A DNA stretch of 64,000 bases from Treponema sp. C6A8 (GCF_000619925.1 NZ_JHVB01000012.1:1-64000); one strand, 5' to 3'; positions 1 to 8,270 are shown, counted from the first letter of the stretch. The notes: generated by a model from the sequence alone, not told the origin. Numbers and translations are program-made.

Positions 1-131
1 TCCACGTATATCAGAATGGTCAAATGCCGGTTAGTTTCTGCCTGCTACTTCCATTTTTTTATTCTCTATTGACAAAGGCACAACATATCAAATTATAGGG
101 ATTAACTTAGATTTTCACATAAAATGCATGT

Positions 132-689
132 TTATGATGATGAAATGCAGTTTTTCTTGTGAGCCTTAAGCTTTTTGATTGCCCAGTCGTAGTGACTTGA
201 AGTTGAACTTACAAAATACGAACCTAAATCTGTAGTACCAGTCCAGGCAAAATACTTTTTTGTGAAAAGTTCTTCGTTGGTGTATTGTTCAACAAGGGCA
301 AGCACTTTTTTGTGACTTTCAGCAAGCATTTTCTTTGCATCTTCAAAACTTGTCTTCTGATGACGATTCCAGAACATAAGGTTCATTGCACCGTAAGTTT
401 TCCAGCTGTACTCAGACGGCAGAAAAGCAATTGCAGATTTTGCATCAGGATTGCTTTTATTGTTTTCGATAAATTTAATCATCAGCTGATGCCATTCATA
501 AAGGTGAATAAGAAGGTCGCGTACATTTTTATCGCGGCTCCAGTGCGCTTCTTTTTTGCTTGCATCACCCGAAAAATCGAAGGGGCTTGCAAGTTCCTTT
601 TCACTCAATTCATCAATCATTTCATTCAGCTTTGCATAATTTTCTCTTGCTGCAGAAAGCAGTGATTCTTTGTCTCGTGGTCTTGGCAT
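132..689 (-). CDS. ClbS/DfsB-family DinB-fold protein (predicted genotoxin protection)
   Basis: The 185-residue protein is predicted to be a four-helix bundle of the ClbS/DfsB family. Family hallmarks are the MPRPRDKESLL start (residues 1-11), the DLLIHLYEWH segment (58-67), the SEYSWKTYGAMN segment (92-103) and the C-terminal SSHYDWAIKKLKAHKK helix. ClbS is known to open the cyclopropane warhead of colibactin and so protect DNA; DfsB belongs to the same family. The start is supported by an AAGGAGAG ribosome site. It is the last gene of a four-gene minus-strand operon, 11 nt after the SAP/DUF6434 gene. The family call is firm; activity on a cyclopropane is inference. Confidence 0.8.
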   Translation of the reverse strand: MPRPRDKESLLSAARENYAKLNEMIDELSEKELASPFDFSGDASKKEAHWSRDKNVRDLLIHLYEWHQLMIKFIENNKSNPDAKSAIAFLPSEYSWKTYGAMNLMFWNRHQKTSFEDAKKMLAESHKKVLALVEQYTNEELFTKKYFAWTGTTDLGSYFVSSTSSHYDWAIKKLKAHKKNCISSS

Positions 690-700
690 TGTCTCTCCTT

Positions 701-1342
701 TTAAAATTCCGCGTCAGTGTCATTACATCGAAGTAATAAACCCAACAATTCATGTGAATAAACTTTTGGCTTATCTGATTCCCGAACAATTTTCCATAGC
801 CTTGCAGCAGCCTTAAGCCGTTCTGAAAAGACTACCGTTGCCTGATCGGCACAAAAATCTTTTACGAACTTGTTCCATTGTAATGCTGATCTGTCGTATT
901 TTGCATAAGTTTTTTTGCCGTTATAAATTTCTAAAAGATCGCCCAGAGTAAAGCTTGTGTCGCAACTTTCTTTTACTTTTTTGACGGTGGCAACCATGTC
1001 TGCATTGAACTTAAAGTTCTGAAGACCTGTCTGACTGGCAAAAAAATCTCTAAATCGGTTTCCAAAGGTAAAACCGCATTCAATCACTCCGGTCGATAAA
1101 GTCAAGCCTGAAGCGGATATGGTTACTATTCTTTCATCTCTGGCTTTTTTCTTCCGTATCTTTTTTTGCGGTAAAATTTTTACGCCTGCAAAATATGATT
1201 GAATAACTTTGTTCAGTTCAATCTTTCCACCATCATATTTAAGTCCGAGTGAGCGGCAGATTTTTATGAGTTCCTCGCGATACCAGTAATATTTTGAAAA
1301 CTCTTCAAAGCTTTTGATTTCATCAAATTCCGGTCGTATCAT
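701..1342 (-). CDS. SAP-domain / DUF6434-like protein
   Basis: A 213-residue protein. Residues about 14-52 resemble a SAP-type helix-extended-helix module, a fold often used to bind nucleic acid. A basic linker follows (KKIRKKKARDER, about 78-90), then a domain of about 110 residues resembling DUF6434, with an LTLSTGVIECGFTFGNRFRDFF stretch near 95-116 (first part shown in 20-residue limit: LTLSTGVIECGFTFGNRF). The gene starts 1 nt after the DUF3781 stop and lacks a clear ribosome site, so it is probably translationally coupled. Function is unknown. Its place between a GyrI-like and a ClbS-like gene suggests a DNA-related stress role, which is inference. Confidence 0.65.
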   Translation of the reverse strand: MIRPEFDEIKSFEEFSKYYWYREELIKICRSLGLKYDGGKIELNKVIQSYFAGVKILPQKKIRKKKARDERIVTISASGLTLSTGVIECGFTFGNRFRDFFASQTGLQNFKFNADMVATVKKVKESCDTSFTLGDLLEIYNGKKTYAKYDRSALQWNKFVKDFCADQATVVFSERLKAAARLWKIVRESDKPKVYSHELLGLLLRCNDTDAEF

Positions 1343-1343
1343 T

Positions 1344-1604
1344 TTACTTCATCTTATGCGCAGTAATTATTGTATAATTGTAAGAATTAACGGTAATTCT
1401 TATTCCGTCAATCTCGCAGTACCAGTTTTTCCCCTGTTTGTAGATGTTACAGCCGGGAGAAAGAATTTTTTTTCTGCAATATTCAACCGGGTCTGAATCA
1501 GTTGCAGTTTTATCAAGCCCAAGGTTCCGCCTGATTCTGTCTGCTCCCATTTCCGTCGTGTGGATTTTTGCAATGTTGTCTAAAAGGATTTGCTTGTTTT
1601 CCAT
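1344..1604 (-). CDS. DUF3781 family protein
   Basis: A complete 86-residue protein that matches my memory of DUF3781: an N-terminal helical part ending in the TTEMGADRIRRNLGL motif (17-31), then a short beta part with SPGCNIYKQGKNWYCEIDG (about 50-68) and ITVNSYNYTIITAHK at the C-terminus. No catalytic residues are recognised. An AGGAGA ribosome site precedes the ATG. It lies 11 nt downstream of the GyrI-like gene in the same operon. The biochemical role of DUF3781 is not known to me. Confidence 0.7.
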   Translation of the reverse strand: MENKQILLDNIAKIHTTEMGADRIRRNLGLDKTATDSDPVEYCRKKILSPGCNIYKQGKNWYCEIDGIRITVNSYNYTIITAHKMK

Positions 1605-1615
1605 TGGGGTATCTC

Positions 1616-2248
1616 CTAAATTTTTTTCACCGGATGGCGGATTACAGTTTTGAGTTTTTCCACTGCGGTCTTTCGCGGGTCAGAAAGATAAATTTCATGA
1701 TGAAGCCGCGTATCCGTAAAATCATTTTCGTAACCGCTATACATTAAAAAATCATTCATCAGCTTTATCGAAGCAGGCTCTTCGTCATATGAACCGACAT
1801 GCATAATTTGAACACATTTGCCCTCGCTGATTTTCAATAACTCTGCGCGCGAACAGTCCAGACCTTTCTTTTTTGTCACTTCCTGAACAGCCCAGTCAAA
1901 ATCCACTTTTGTCACAAAGTCCGGTAAGCGCATTACGGAAATCCAGTAGAATGACTCTTTAGCTGAATAATCACATCCGTCCGTGCCGTCCTGCCACCAG
2001 AACCCTTCCAGAGGCGGAACAACATAGTCGAAATAGCCCTCAATTCTGTGGTCACCTTTTTTGCTCATTTTGATTGTGTACGAAATAGCATATAAAAGAC
2101 CTACGGCTTTCTGATAGTCACCGCCTTCTTCGTTTGGGTTACCCTTTCCGCGTACTGCGACATACTGCATTTCAGGTACAGTTACAATCTGAGCTTTCTT
2201 TGGTGGAAGATAAAATTCCTTGTATTCTTTCTTAAAATCAAATGCCAT
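1616..2248 (-). CDS. GyrI-like small-molecule-binding protein
   Basis: A stand-alone 210-residue GyrI-like (AraC effector-binding fold) protein. It has the KAQIVTVPEMQYVAVRGKGNP strand near residues 17-37, an aromatic PPLEGFWWQDG segment (about 78-88), and the C-terminal TDTRLHHEIYLSDPRK signature. Proteins of this type bind hydrophobic or cationic drugs, and one subfamily has been reported to hydrolyse cyclopropane DNA alkylators of the CC-1065/yatakemycin type using an aromatic cage. The start follows an AAGGAGT site. It is the first gene of the operon and is divergent from the WYL regulator. The fold call is firm; substrate and catalysis are inference. Confidence 0.8.
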   Translation of the reverse strand: MAFDFKKEYKEFYLPPKKAQIVTVPEMQYVAVRGKGNPNEEGGDYQKAVGLLYAISYTIKMSKKGDHRIEGYFDYVVPPLEGFWWQDGTDGCDYSAKESFYWISVMRLPDFVTKVDFDWAVQEVTKKKGLDCSRAELLKISEGKCVQIMHVGSYDEEPASIKLMNDFLMYSGYENDFTDTRLHHEIYLSDPRKTAVEKLKTVIRHPVKKI

Positions 2249-2276
2249 AATATTACTCCTTCTGTTTTATGCCCCA

Positions 2277-2322
2277 ATTTTACCATCCAATTCTTGACAA
2301 CTATCTGTCAACAATTCAAAAT
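2277..2322. promoter_or_regulatory. Divergent promoter with TTGACA-N6-TGTCAA palindrome
   Basis: TTGACA (2294-2299) and TGTCAA (2306-2311) form a 6-bp-arm inverted repeat with a 6-nt spacer, a plausible operator for the adjacent WYL regulator. The left arm can also serve as a -35 box for the plus strand, with CAAAAT 17 nt downstream (2317-2322), placing +1 near the ATG at 2329. On the minus strand a TAAAAT box (complement of 2277-2282) could serve the four-gene operon, with the palindrome near its -35 position. Confidence 0.5.
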
Positions 2323-2328
2323 AAAAAC

Positions 2329-3276
2329 ATGAAAATTGACAGATTGGTAAGCATCATAATGCTTCTTCTTGAGAAAAAACGGATGAGCGCTCATGAACTT
2401 GCAAAAAGCTTTGAGGTTTCCGAGCGAACAATTTACCGCGACATTGAATCAATCAACCTGGCCGGGATTCCGGTTTGTGCTGTTCCGGGAGTTGGCGGAG
2501 GCATTGAAATTCTTCCGTCGTATAAAGTGGATAAAAAAGTCTTTTCTTCAGATGATCTTTCGGCGCTTCTTATGGGCTTGTCCAGCATTTCAGGAATGAT
2601 AAAAAGTGACGAACTTGCAGCCGCAATGGCAAAAATAAAAAGCTTTATTCCAAAGGAAAAAGCTGATGAGATTGAACTAAAGGCTAGTCAGATTATAATC
2701 GATATGAAACCCTGGTACGGAAACGAAAATATTAGGCCCTATCTTGAAATTCTCAAAACTTCACTGCAAAAAAATAAGCTTGTTTCCTTTTCATATTTTG
2801 ATGGCAGCAGCAATAAGACAGAACGCACTGTGGAACCATACCGGCTTGTACTGAAGGGAATCAACTGGTATTTTTACGGCTTCTGCCTTGTACGAAAGGA
2901 CTGGCGGATTTTTAAGCTTTCGCGTATGACAGAACTGAAAATCACAGAAGAAGATTTTTCCCCGCGCGAATATAAAGCACCTGTCCTCGATTTTGAAAAT
3001 GTAAATCCAGAAACAATAACGGATATAAAACTGCGTATTCATAAATCAAATATTGACCGCATACTTGATTATTGCTCACAAGACCAGATTATTCCCGATG
3101 GTGACGAACATTTTATTGTAAGCTATCCTTTTGTCGAAAGTGATTATTCCTATGATATGCTTCTTTCAATGGGAGAAAATTGTGAATGTCTTGAACCGGC
3201 TTTTGTCCGCGAAAAGATTAAGATGAAAATAAAAAAGCTGGCGGCTTTATATGAAAGCTCACCAGCTGTCTCTTAA
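2329..3276 (+). CDS. HTH-WYL domain transcriptional regulator (YafY type)
   Basis: A 315-residue regulator. Residues about 1-55 form an HTH_11-type winged helix (MSAHELAKSFEVSERTIYRD). A middle linker leads to a WYL domain near 150-215 containing VEPYRLVLKGINWYFYGFC, followed by a WCX-like C-terminal part. WYL domains bind ligands or nucleic acid, and several act as DNA-damage or phage-response regulators. I chose the ATG at 2329 over the upstream ATG at 2269 because homologues start at MKIDRL and because this leaves the palindrome at 2294-2311 outside the gene. Neither start has a ribosome site, so translation may be leaderless. It probably controls the divergent operon, which is inference from position. 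Confidence 0.85.
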   Translation: MKIDRLVSIIMLLLEKKRMSAHELAKSFEVSERTIYRDIESINLAGIPVCAVPGVGGGIEILPSYKVDKKVFSSDDLSALLMGLSSISGMIKSDELAAAMAKIKSFIPKEKADEIELKASQIIIDMKPWYGNENIRPYLEILKTSLQKNKLVSFSYFDGSSNKTERTVEPYRLVLKGINWYFYGFCLVRKDWRIFKLSRMTELKITEEDFSPREYKAPVLDFENVNPETITDIKLRIHKSNIDRILDYCSQDQIIPDGDEHFIVSYPFVESDYSYDMLLSMGENCECLEPAFVREKIKMKIKKLAALYESSPAVS

Positions 3277-3288
3277 GTTTACCCTACC

Positions 3289-3921
3289 CTAAAATAACTG
3301 ACCGGGAAGTTTTAATTTTTCCTTGTAAGGAAATTTTGCATCGAAAGCTTCAAAAGCCTCCGGGTTTTCTTCTGCCACAAAATAGCCTTTTGGCGGGCAA
3401 TAAGTGCCTTTTCTTCCGTTCAGGAAACCTGGAATAAGTTCCTGTGCAAGGAAATATGGTACTTCTGCGTCCTTTGGCTCTCCGTGATAGTGAATTCCAA
3501 GCTTACATGCCAGGTCAAATCCTGCATGCTTGTAGAATTCGTAATTTCCTTCCATACAGAGAAATCCGATTCCCATTTTACGGGCCTTTTCAATTGAATA
3601 TTTCAAAAGAGCAAGACCATACCCCTTCCTTTTGTAATCAGGACTAATGCTGATTGGCCCGAAAGTCCAGGTATGCAGGATTCCGCCTTCATCAAGCTCA
3701 ATCTCTGCCTTTGAATACATCACGTGCCCGATGATTTTTCCATCAGCTTCCATAACTAGGGAAAGCTCAGAAATAAAATCAGGGTTATTCCGGTAGCAGT
3801 GAAGAACATAATGCTCACTACAGCCAGGACGATAAACGTTCCAGAAAGAATCTCTGGTAAGATTTTCTACTGCTTCATAATCGCGTGGCTCTTCCACGCG
3901 GATAGAATAATTGTTGTTCAT
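3289..3921 (-). CDS. GNAT family N-acetyltransferase
   Basis: A 210-residue GNAT protein. The acetyl-CoA-binding segment ISISPDYKRKGYGLALLKYS (about 92-111) carries the R/K-x-x-G-x-G type loop, and GIGFLCMEGNYEFYKHAGF is the usual beta5-alpha4 end of the fold. The C-terminal 70 residues (PGFLNGRKGTYCPPKGYF and beyond) form an extension also seen in other acetyltransferases of this subgroup. A GGAGATAACA ribosome site precedes the ATG. The substrate is unknown. It is convergent with the WYL gene, with 12 nt between the stops. Confidence 0.85.
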   Translation of the reverse strand: MNNNYSIRVEEPRDYEAVENLTRDSFWNVYRPGCSEHYVLHCYRNNPDFISELSLVMEADGKIIGHVMYSKAEIELDEGGILHTWTFGPISISPDYKRKGYGLALLKYSIEKARKMGIGFLCMEGNYEFYKHAGFDLACKLGIHYHGEPKDAEVPYFLAQELIPGFLNGRKGTYCPPKGYFVAEENPEAFEAFDAKFPYKEKLKLPGQLF

Positions 3922-3985
3922 TGTTATCTCCAGGAATTGTTTTAGGGGTTTTTTGAAATACCCGTTTTTGAGCCTAAAACAAAAA

Positions 3986-4046
3986 CCTTGAAAGACCCGC
4001 CCAAAAAGAATTGAAATTCGACCTTAGTCGTTCCAGTCTTTCAAGG
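3986..4046. repeat. Inverted repeat CCTTGAAAGAC / GTCTTTCAAGG
   Basis: Perfect 11-bp arms at 3986-3996 and 4036-4046 enclose 39 nt. It lies upstream of the acetyltransferase (minus strand) and just before the IS66 remnant. It could be a decayed mobile-element end or a regulatory structure; there is no T-run that would make it a clear terminator. Confidence 0.4.
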
Positions 4047-4097
4047 CTTTAAGCAATGAACCAACTTTTGCCAGATTTTGACATCCAGCCTCCTTAA

Positions 4098-4361
4098 ATT
4101 GAATTACCTAATTATACGCCTGAAATCAAATTAAAGAAAGAATTTTCAGACAAGATACAGAAGGAAATGATTCTTGATTCCTCAAAGACAAAGGAAGCTG
4201 TTAATTACTGCCTTAACCGCTGGCAAAACCTTGAAAGCTTCATAAAATATCCAGAAGCAACGTTCTCGACTAATTTTGCGGAGCGTAGTGTAAAAAGCTG
4301 GGTAATGGCTAGACGCAACTTTCTTTTCAGCGGTAGCGGTAAGGTTACCGTGAAACATTGA
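4098..4361 (+). pseudogene. IS66-type transposase (TnpC) C-terminal remnant
   Basis: The reading frame is open from 4098, just after an in-frame stop, to 4361. It encodes the tail of an IS66 TnpC transposase: SKTKEAVNYCLNRWQNL, then the conserved FSTNFAERSVKSWVMARRNF block ending in a SGSG motif. This corresponds to the family pattern of a Glu-containing NAERSIKP motif followed by GRKNWLFS. The catalytic N-terminal and central parts are missing, and the last residues (KVTVKH) diverge from the family, so both ends are broken. No terminal inverted repeats or target duplications were identified. The other DNA at 3922-4444 holds no gene I can support. Confidence 0.7.
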
Positions 4362-4444
4362 AATCACGCCTTATAAGATTCGTGGAGAATGGATTTAAGG
4401 TGTGTTATAATTTGGTAAACTTAAAATTGATTTGGAGATAACAT

Positions 4445-4984
4445 TTAAGCTTGAAGATCTTTCAGTTCCCTGCGTGACTCAATTTTGAGTTTTTTGAAAA
4501 TTGTTGCCATGTGGCGTTTTACAGTTTCTACGCTGATGAATAATTCTTCAGCAATCTGGACATTTGAATAACCGCGGGCTGCAAGGCGGGCCACTTCTTT
4601 TTCGCGAGAAGAAAGGACGTCAAAGGGGGCTTCTTTGTTTGTCTGATTTATCGAATCATCATTCTTCTTTTTTGAAAATGGTAGTAAAATCAACTTAATT
4701 AGAATTCCCATAAGAGCTGGACGAAGCTTTACAAAAATCATTATAAAAAAAGCTGTTGAAGAAATTGAGGAAATGGTCTCTTGATCAGCTTGCTGCAACA
4801 GTTCGAAATCAGAAATCAAAATTAGGATTTTTACAACTGAGACAAAGGACCCGCTTAGGATTGCAAATTTTGATATCTGGACTGGAAAATCAACCTTGAA
4901 CTGAGCCACCTTTTCTTTTAGAAGAATTGCAGGAATCATAAAAACTACAATTCCAGCAATCACAAGAATACTATCTATCAGCAT
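4445..4984 (-). CDS. Membrane-anchored LuxR-type HTH regulator
   Basis: A 179-residue protein. The first about 110 residues contain three to four hydrophobic segments (for example 3-23, 36-57 and 78-101). Residues about 118-179 form a LuxR/GerE helix-turn-helix: [20 protein letters not shown] then [20 protein letters not shown]. Membrane-anchored LuxR proteins can act as one-component sensors without phosphorylation. The ATG lies 3 nt after the stop of the upstream membrane-protein gene and has no clear ribosome site, so translational coupling is likely. The two products may work together; this is inference. Confidence 0.75.
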   Translation of the reverse strand: MLIDSILVIAGIVVFMIPAILLKEKVAQFKVDFPVQISKFAILSGSFVSVVKILILISDFELLQQADQETISSISSTAFFIMIFVKLRPALMGILIKLILLPFSKKKNDDSINQTNKEAPFDVLSSREKEVARLAARGYSNVQIAEELFISVETVKRHMATIFKKLKIESRRELKDLQA

Positions 4985-4987
4985 AAA

Positions 4988-5965
4988 CTATTCCGAATCA
5001 CAAAGCAGAGAAACTTTACTTTCTACAGGAAGCAAAACCAGATTAAGAAGCAAAGCATAAATAAGCGGGACGCAGGCAACGGTAAAGTTTACTCCGAGCG
5101 CAGAACGATCTTCAAGATGAACAAGCATTCCCATAAAGCCGCCTAGTGTCGTCATTATTCCTTCGAGAATCAGAAGTGTACAAAAAGTTTTTATTGAATT
5201 TACTGATAATGCTTTTTGTGAAACTGAAACCTTTTGATTCTTAAAAACACATTTTAACGCGCTAAAAAAAATCTTGAAGTTACCGGAAATAGTAAGCAGC
5301 AAAAATGTCGGGATGAAAATATAAATCAAGCCGGGAAGATCTCTAAGATAATAAAAACTCAAAGGTTCCTGCTCAGTGTGATTAATTGTACTTGTAAACA
5401 TAACCAATAAATACAAGCCTACAATCAAAGCTATAGAAATCAAAATTTTAAATGTTTTCAGAATGATTTCTTTTTTTGAAAGGCTTGCAGTTTTATTTTC
5501 TGCATCGCTTTCTTCTGTCATAACATTTATGATATTGCGGCGAAGCTTGGCTTTTAGGGTTATAAGCATCATTCCAAAGAAAGCAAGATAATAAAATGAA
5601 CAAATTATAGTCGCAAGGTTTGGTCCTAGACTCTGGCATTCATCAATATTCAGATAGAAATAAATTGCGCTGATGAGCATAAAAAAACTTGAAACAAAAA
5701 TCAGAGCCTTAAATGAAAAACTAAGTGATGTTTCCATTTTTTTTAGTTCTGGCAATTCTGTTTTATTTATTGTTTTTGTAGATGAGAAAATTTTAATGAA
5801 AGATTTTCCATATCCTGAAAGAAAAATCATCATTGCAAGAATCAGTAAAACTCCAGGCAACAAGACCGGCTCAATTATTTCCCATACGAAACCACCGCTT
5901 GTAAGACTGCACATAGTCGCAGTTAAACAAAGCACCCCAAAAGATAAAAGAAATTCGATAATCAT
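4988..5965 (-). CDS. Polytopic membrane protein of unknown function
   Basis: A 325-residue protein with about seven to eight hydrophobic segments. The GGFVWEIIEPVLLPGVLLIL stretch near the N-terminus is faintly reminiscent of MotA/ExbB-type membrane proteins, but I cannot confirm the family. I place the start at the ATG at 5965 rather than upstream at 5998, because AAAGGGGGAC lies directly before it. A charged loop (about 160-185, EESDAENKTASLSKKE) separates two hydrophobic halves. It is coupled to the downstream LuxR-type membrane regulator, with 3 nt between stop and start. Confidence 0.6.
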   Translation of the reverse strand: MIIEFLLSFGVLCLTATMCSLTSGGFVWEIIEPVLLPGVLLILAMMIFLSGYGKSFIKIFSSTKTINKTELPELKKMETSLSFSFKALIFVSSFFMLISAIYFYLNIDECQSLGPNLATIICSFYYLAFFGMMLITLKAKLRRNIINVMTEESDAENKTASLSKKEIILKTFKILISIALIVGLYLLVMFTSTINHTEQEPLSFYYLRDLPGLIYIFIPTFLLLTISGNFKIFFSALKCVFKNQKVSVSQKALSVNSIKTFCTLLILEGIMTTLGGFMGMLVHLEDRSALGVNFTVACVPLIYALLLNLVLLPVESKVSLLCDSE

Positions 5966-6115
5966 AAGTCCCCCTTTCGAAAGTAGCCGGCTTGCCATCG
6001 AATATCTAAATTATCTATCTACAAACTGATAAATACAAGATACAAAAAGTTGTAATTTGAGTTGTAAACTAAATGTCAATTGACGCTTACAAAAGTTCCT
6101 CGTCCTGCCATTTGT

Positions 6116-7277
6116 TCAGGGCAAAGATGACCGCAATTTTTCCGTCAAGAATTCCCTGATTATTGGCAATGCATACAAGGGGCAGTCTTTTAGGACACCG
6201 TGATTCTTATAATCCGAGAGTGAGAAGCGTAACGCTGTCGTTGGATTATAAGTTTCCCTGTACTGCCTTAAGCTTTTTGCCTGAAGATTAACTTCTGCCT
6301 TTACCTCAATAGGAACAATTTCATCATCATTTTGGAAAATAAAATCCACTTCTGCAGTGCTACTCTTTGATGACCAGTAATACGGCTCAATTCCAAACTC
6401 ACTTATAAGCTGCTGGCAGACAAACTGCTCAGTTAATGAACCCTTAAATTCTGTAAAAAGCCTGTTACCTTCCAGCAAAACTTTGCCACTGAGATTTGTC
6501 ATACTGCACAAAAGTCCTGTGTCCAAGATAAAGATTTTGAAAGCTTCCAAATCCTCGTAGGCTTTTATAGGAATTCCAGGTTTGTTTATGCGGTGAACCT
6601 TTATAAGAAGTCCTGCGCTTTTAAGCCAGTTGATTGCATTTTCATATTCACGTGCTCTGGCACTTTCTTTTACTACTGAATACAAAAACTTCTTATTTTC
6701 TTTTGCAAGCTGGCTTGGGACAGAATCCCATACCTGCCTGATTTTATTTGCCATTTCGTCTGTTGTGTGCTTTGAAACATCATTTTCGTAAGTTCTGAGA
6801 AGTTCCTTTTGAACACGGCGCACTTCATTAAAATCATTTGTTTCAACCCATGTAGAAACGGCTTCGGGCATTCCGCCAATGAAAAAATAATATCTTAAGA
6901 ATTCAGTGAAATCATGAGAGAAAGATTTTATAAGCTCCATATCTGGATTTTTTGAATTGATAAGAGTTGCGTGCTGTTCTTTTCCTATCGCCATTAAGAA
7001 CTCAGTGAAGGAAAGCGGATAAAGATTTAAAAAATTGACCTTGCCGACAGGAAAGGAAATTCCTTCATGCAGTGAAACTCCCAAAAGGGGCATTAAAAAG
7101 ATTTTCCAGAGCAGGGTTTTCCTGACAGAAAAGATAAGCTGTATTTTTATAATCAAGCCTGCCGAATTCCTTCATAATCCAGGTTTTGCCAGTTTGTCTG
7201 GCACCCTGTAAAATAAGCGGCTTTCTTGTTCTGGAAGTTTTCCATTTTCGCAAGTCTTCTATAATTTTTCTATACAT
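6116..7277 (-). pseudogene. DUF4143-type AAA ATPase, internally deleted and out of frame
   Basis: The N-terminal piece (start 7277) reads MYRKIIEDLRKWKTSRTRKP with P-loop GARQTGKT near residues 24-31. It continues to ENPALENLFNA and then terminates at 7065. The rest of the protein continues in another frame from about 7088, beginning LLGVSLHEGISFPVGKV, and runs to 6116 through the DUF4143 and nuclease-like C-terminal parts (SSKSSTAEVDFIF, VPIEVKAEVN). Compared with the family, roughly 50-60 residues carrying Walker B and sensor 1 are missing at the junction. The gene is therefore a deletion pseudogene, although the C-terminal ORF remains long. Family members are predicted ATPases with an attached restriction-endonuclease-like fold. 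Confidence 0.75.
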
Positions 7278-7291
7278 TCTGCTCTCTTTTA

Positions 7292-7380
7292 ATCACGAAA
7301 TTCTAACGACTTTTATGCATACTTATCACAAATATCGAAGGACTTTTTAGGATTTTATCACGAAATCCTAAGGACATTTT
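7292..7380. repeat. Three imperfect direct repeats of ATCACGAAAT..CTAAGGAC type
   Basis: Three copies of a unit of about 23 nt start at 7292, 7325 and 7357, with 32-33 nt periodicity. Each has an ATCACRAA core followed about 8 nt later by a GAC-T-rich end. The last copy also forms a hairpin with perfect 9-bp arms, TTAGGATTT (7347-7355) and AAATCCTAA (7363-7371). They sit directly upstream of the broken ATPase start at 7277, so an operator array for that gene is plausible. The 7381-7510 interval contains nothing further that I recognise. Confidence 0.55.
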
Positions 7381-7510
7381 GAGGCATAAGAGACGGAATG
7401 TCAATCATTAAAAAAATTTGAATGAAGCAGATTCAGACAAGATACCTGTTTTTGCCGATGAAATGCAAATAGATATCCAGACCAATTTAAATTGAAAGGT
7501 GGGAAAATGA

Positions 7511-7539
7511 TTGACATTATAAAATAACATCGTTATATT
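7511..7539 (+). promoter_or_regulatory. Predicted sigma70 promoter for flavodoxin-like gene
   Basis: TTGACA (7511-7516), 17 nt, then TATATT (7534-7539), followed by a TGGAGG ribosome site immediately before the ATG at 7563. Confidence 0.6.
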
Positions 7540-7562
7540 AACCTGGTTATAATGGAGGATCT

Positions 7563-8108
7563 ATGAAAATTCTTGTATTAAACGGAAGTCCGCGAAAGAA
7601 TGGTAATGTATCAAAAACACTTAAAAAAGAAGTTGAAAAAATATCGCAAAAATATTCTGCCAGAGAGAATGTTTTAATCATTTGGGAGAATGCAGCCGAA
7701 TTAGATTTTGATTTTTGCAGGGGATGCATGGCCTGTCGTTCCAAAAAAAACTGTATCCTTCCAAACGACGATGCTCACAGGATTGCAGAAGAAATAAATC
7801 ACTGTGATATGATTTTTGTTGGCACTCCAGTTTACTGGGGAAATATGAACGGAAAACTAAAATCACTTTTTGACCGTCTTGTTGGAGTCTTGATGGCAGA
7901 ATCAAAATTTGGCATACCCCTTCCTCTTCAAAAAGGGAAAAAGGCAGTTGTAGTAACAAGCTGCACAACCCCTTTTCCCTTCAATTATATCTGCGGTCAG
8001 AGCTCAGGCGCCTTCAGAGCAGTTAAAGAAGTCCTGAAAAGCTCCGGCTTCAGAATTGTAAAAAAAGTAAACTTATCGAATACAAAAGTCACAAAAAAAA
8101 TCAGCTAA
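7563..8108 (+). CDS. Flavodoxin-fold NAD(P)H-dependent oxidoreductase
   Basis: A 181-residue flavodoxin-like reductase. The FMN phosphate-binding loop is at the N-terminus (VLNGSPRKNGNVSKTL, residues 5-20). The FCRGCMACRSKKNC cluster (about 57-70) is typical of the iron-sulphur-flavoprotein and NADPH-FMN reductase-like groups, and GTPVYWGNMNGKLKSLFDRL (about 91-110) is the flavin-contact segment. It probably reduces quinones, nitro-compounds or a protein partner; the substrate is not evident. It has its own strong promoter. The HxlR remnant downstream is typical of regulators found beside such genes. Confidence 0.8.
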   Translation: MKILVLNGSPRKNGNVSKTLKKEVEKISQKYSARENVLIIWENAAELDFDFCRGCMACRSKKNCILPNDDAHRIAEEINHCDMIFVGTPVYWGNMNGKLKSLFDRLVGVLMAESKFGIPLPLQKGKKAVVVTSCTTPFPFNYICGQSSGAFRAVKEVLKSSGFRIVKKVNLSNTKVTKKIS

Positions 8109-8270
8109 CTCATAGTTTTTATAGTTTTTTACAGAAAAAACCATGATGATTACAGTAAAAAGCAAACTTTTTTGTTCCGCTGATTTTGAAGCGAGCCTGG
8201 GCATTCTCTTCCGGGTAGAGTTTTTTGATTTCCAGACCATCCTGACGCATTGTGGAGTCAGACAACTCGC

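Noticed and set aside
1..131. Possible promoter around TTGACA at 69-74
   Set aside because: The -10 candidate is poor and there is no plus-strand gene downstream for it to serve.
7292..7380. Three-copy repeat considered as a CRISPR remnant
   Set aside because: The gaps are only about 9 nt and no cas gene is present.
4145..7445. Shared 14-mer TTCAGACAAGATAC at 4145 and 7432
   Set aside because: Flanking sequence does not align and the encoded peptides differ, so a common mobile element cannot be supported.
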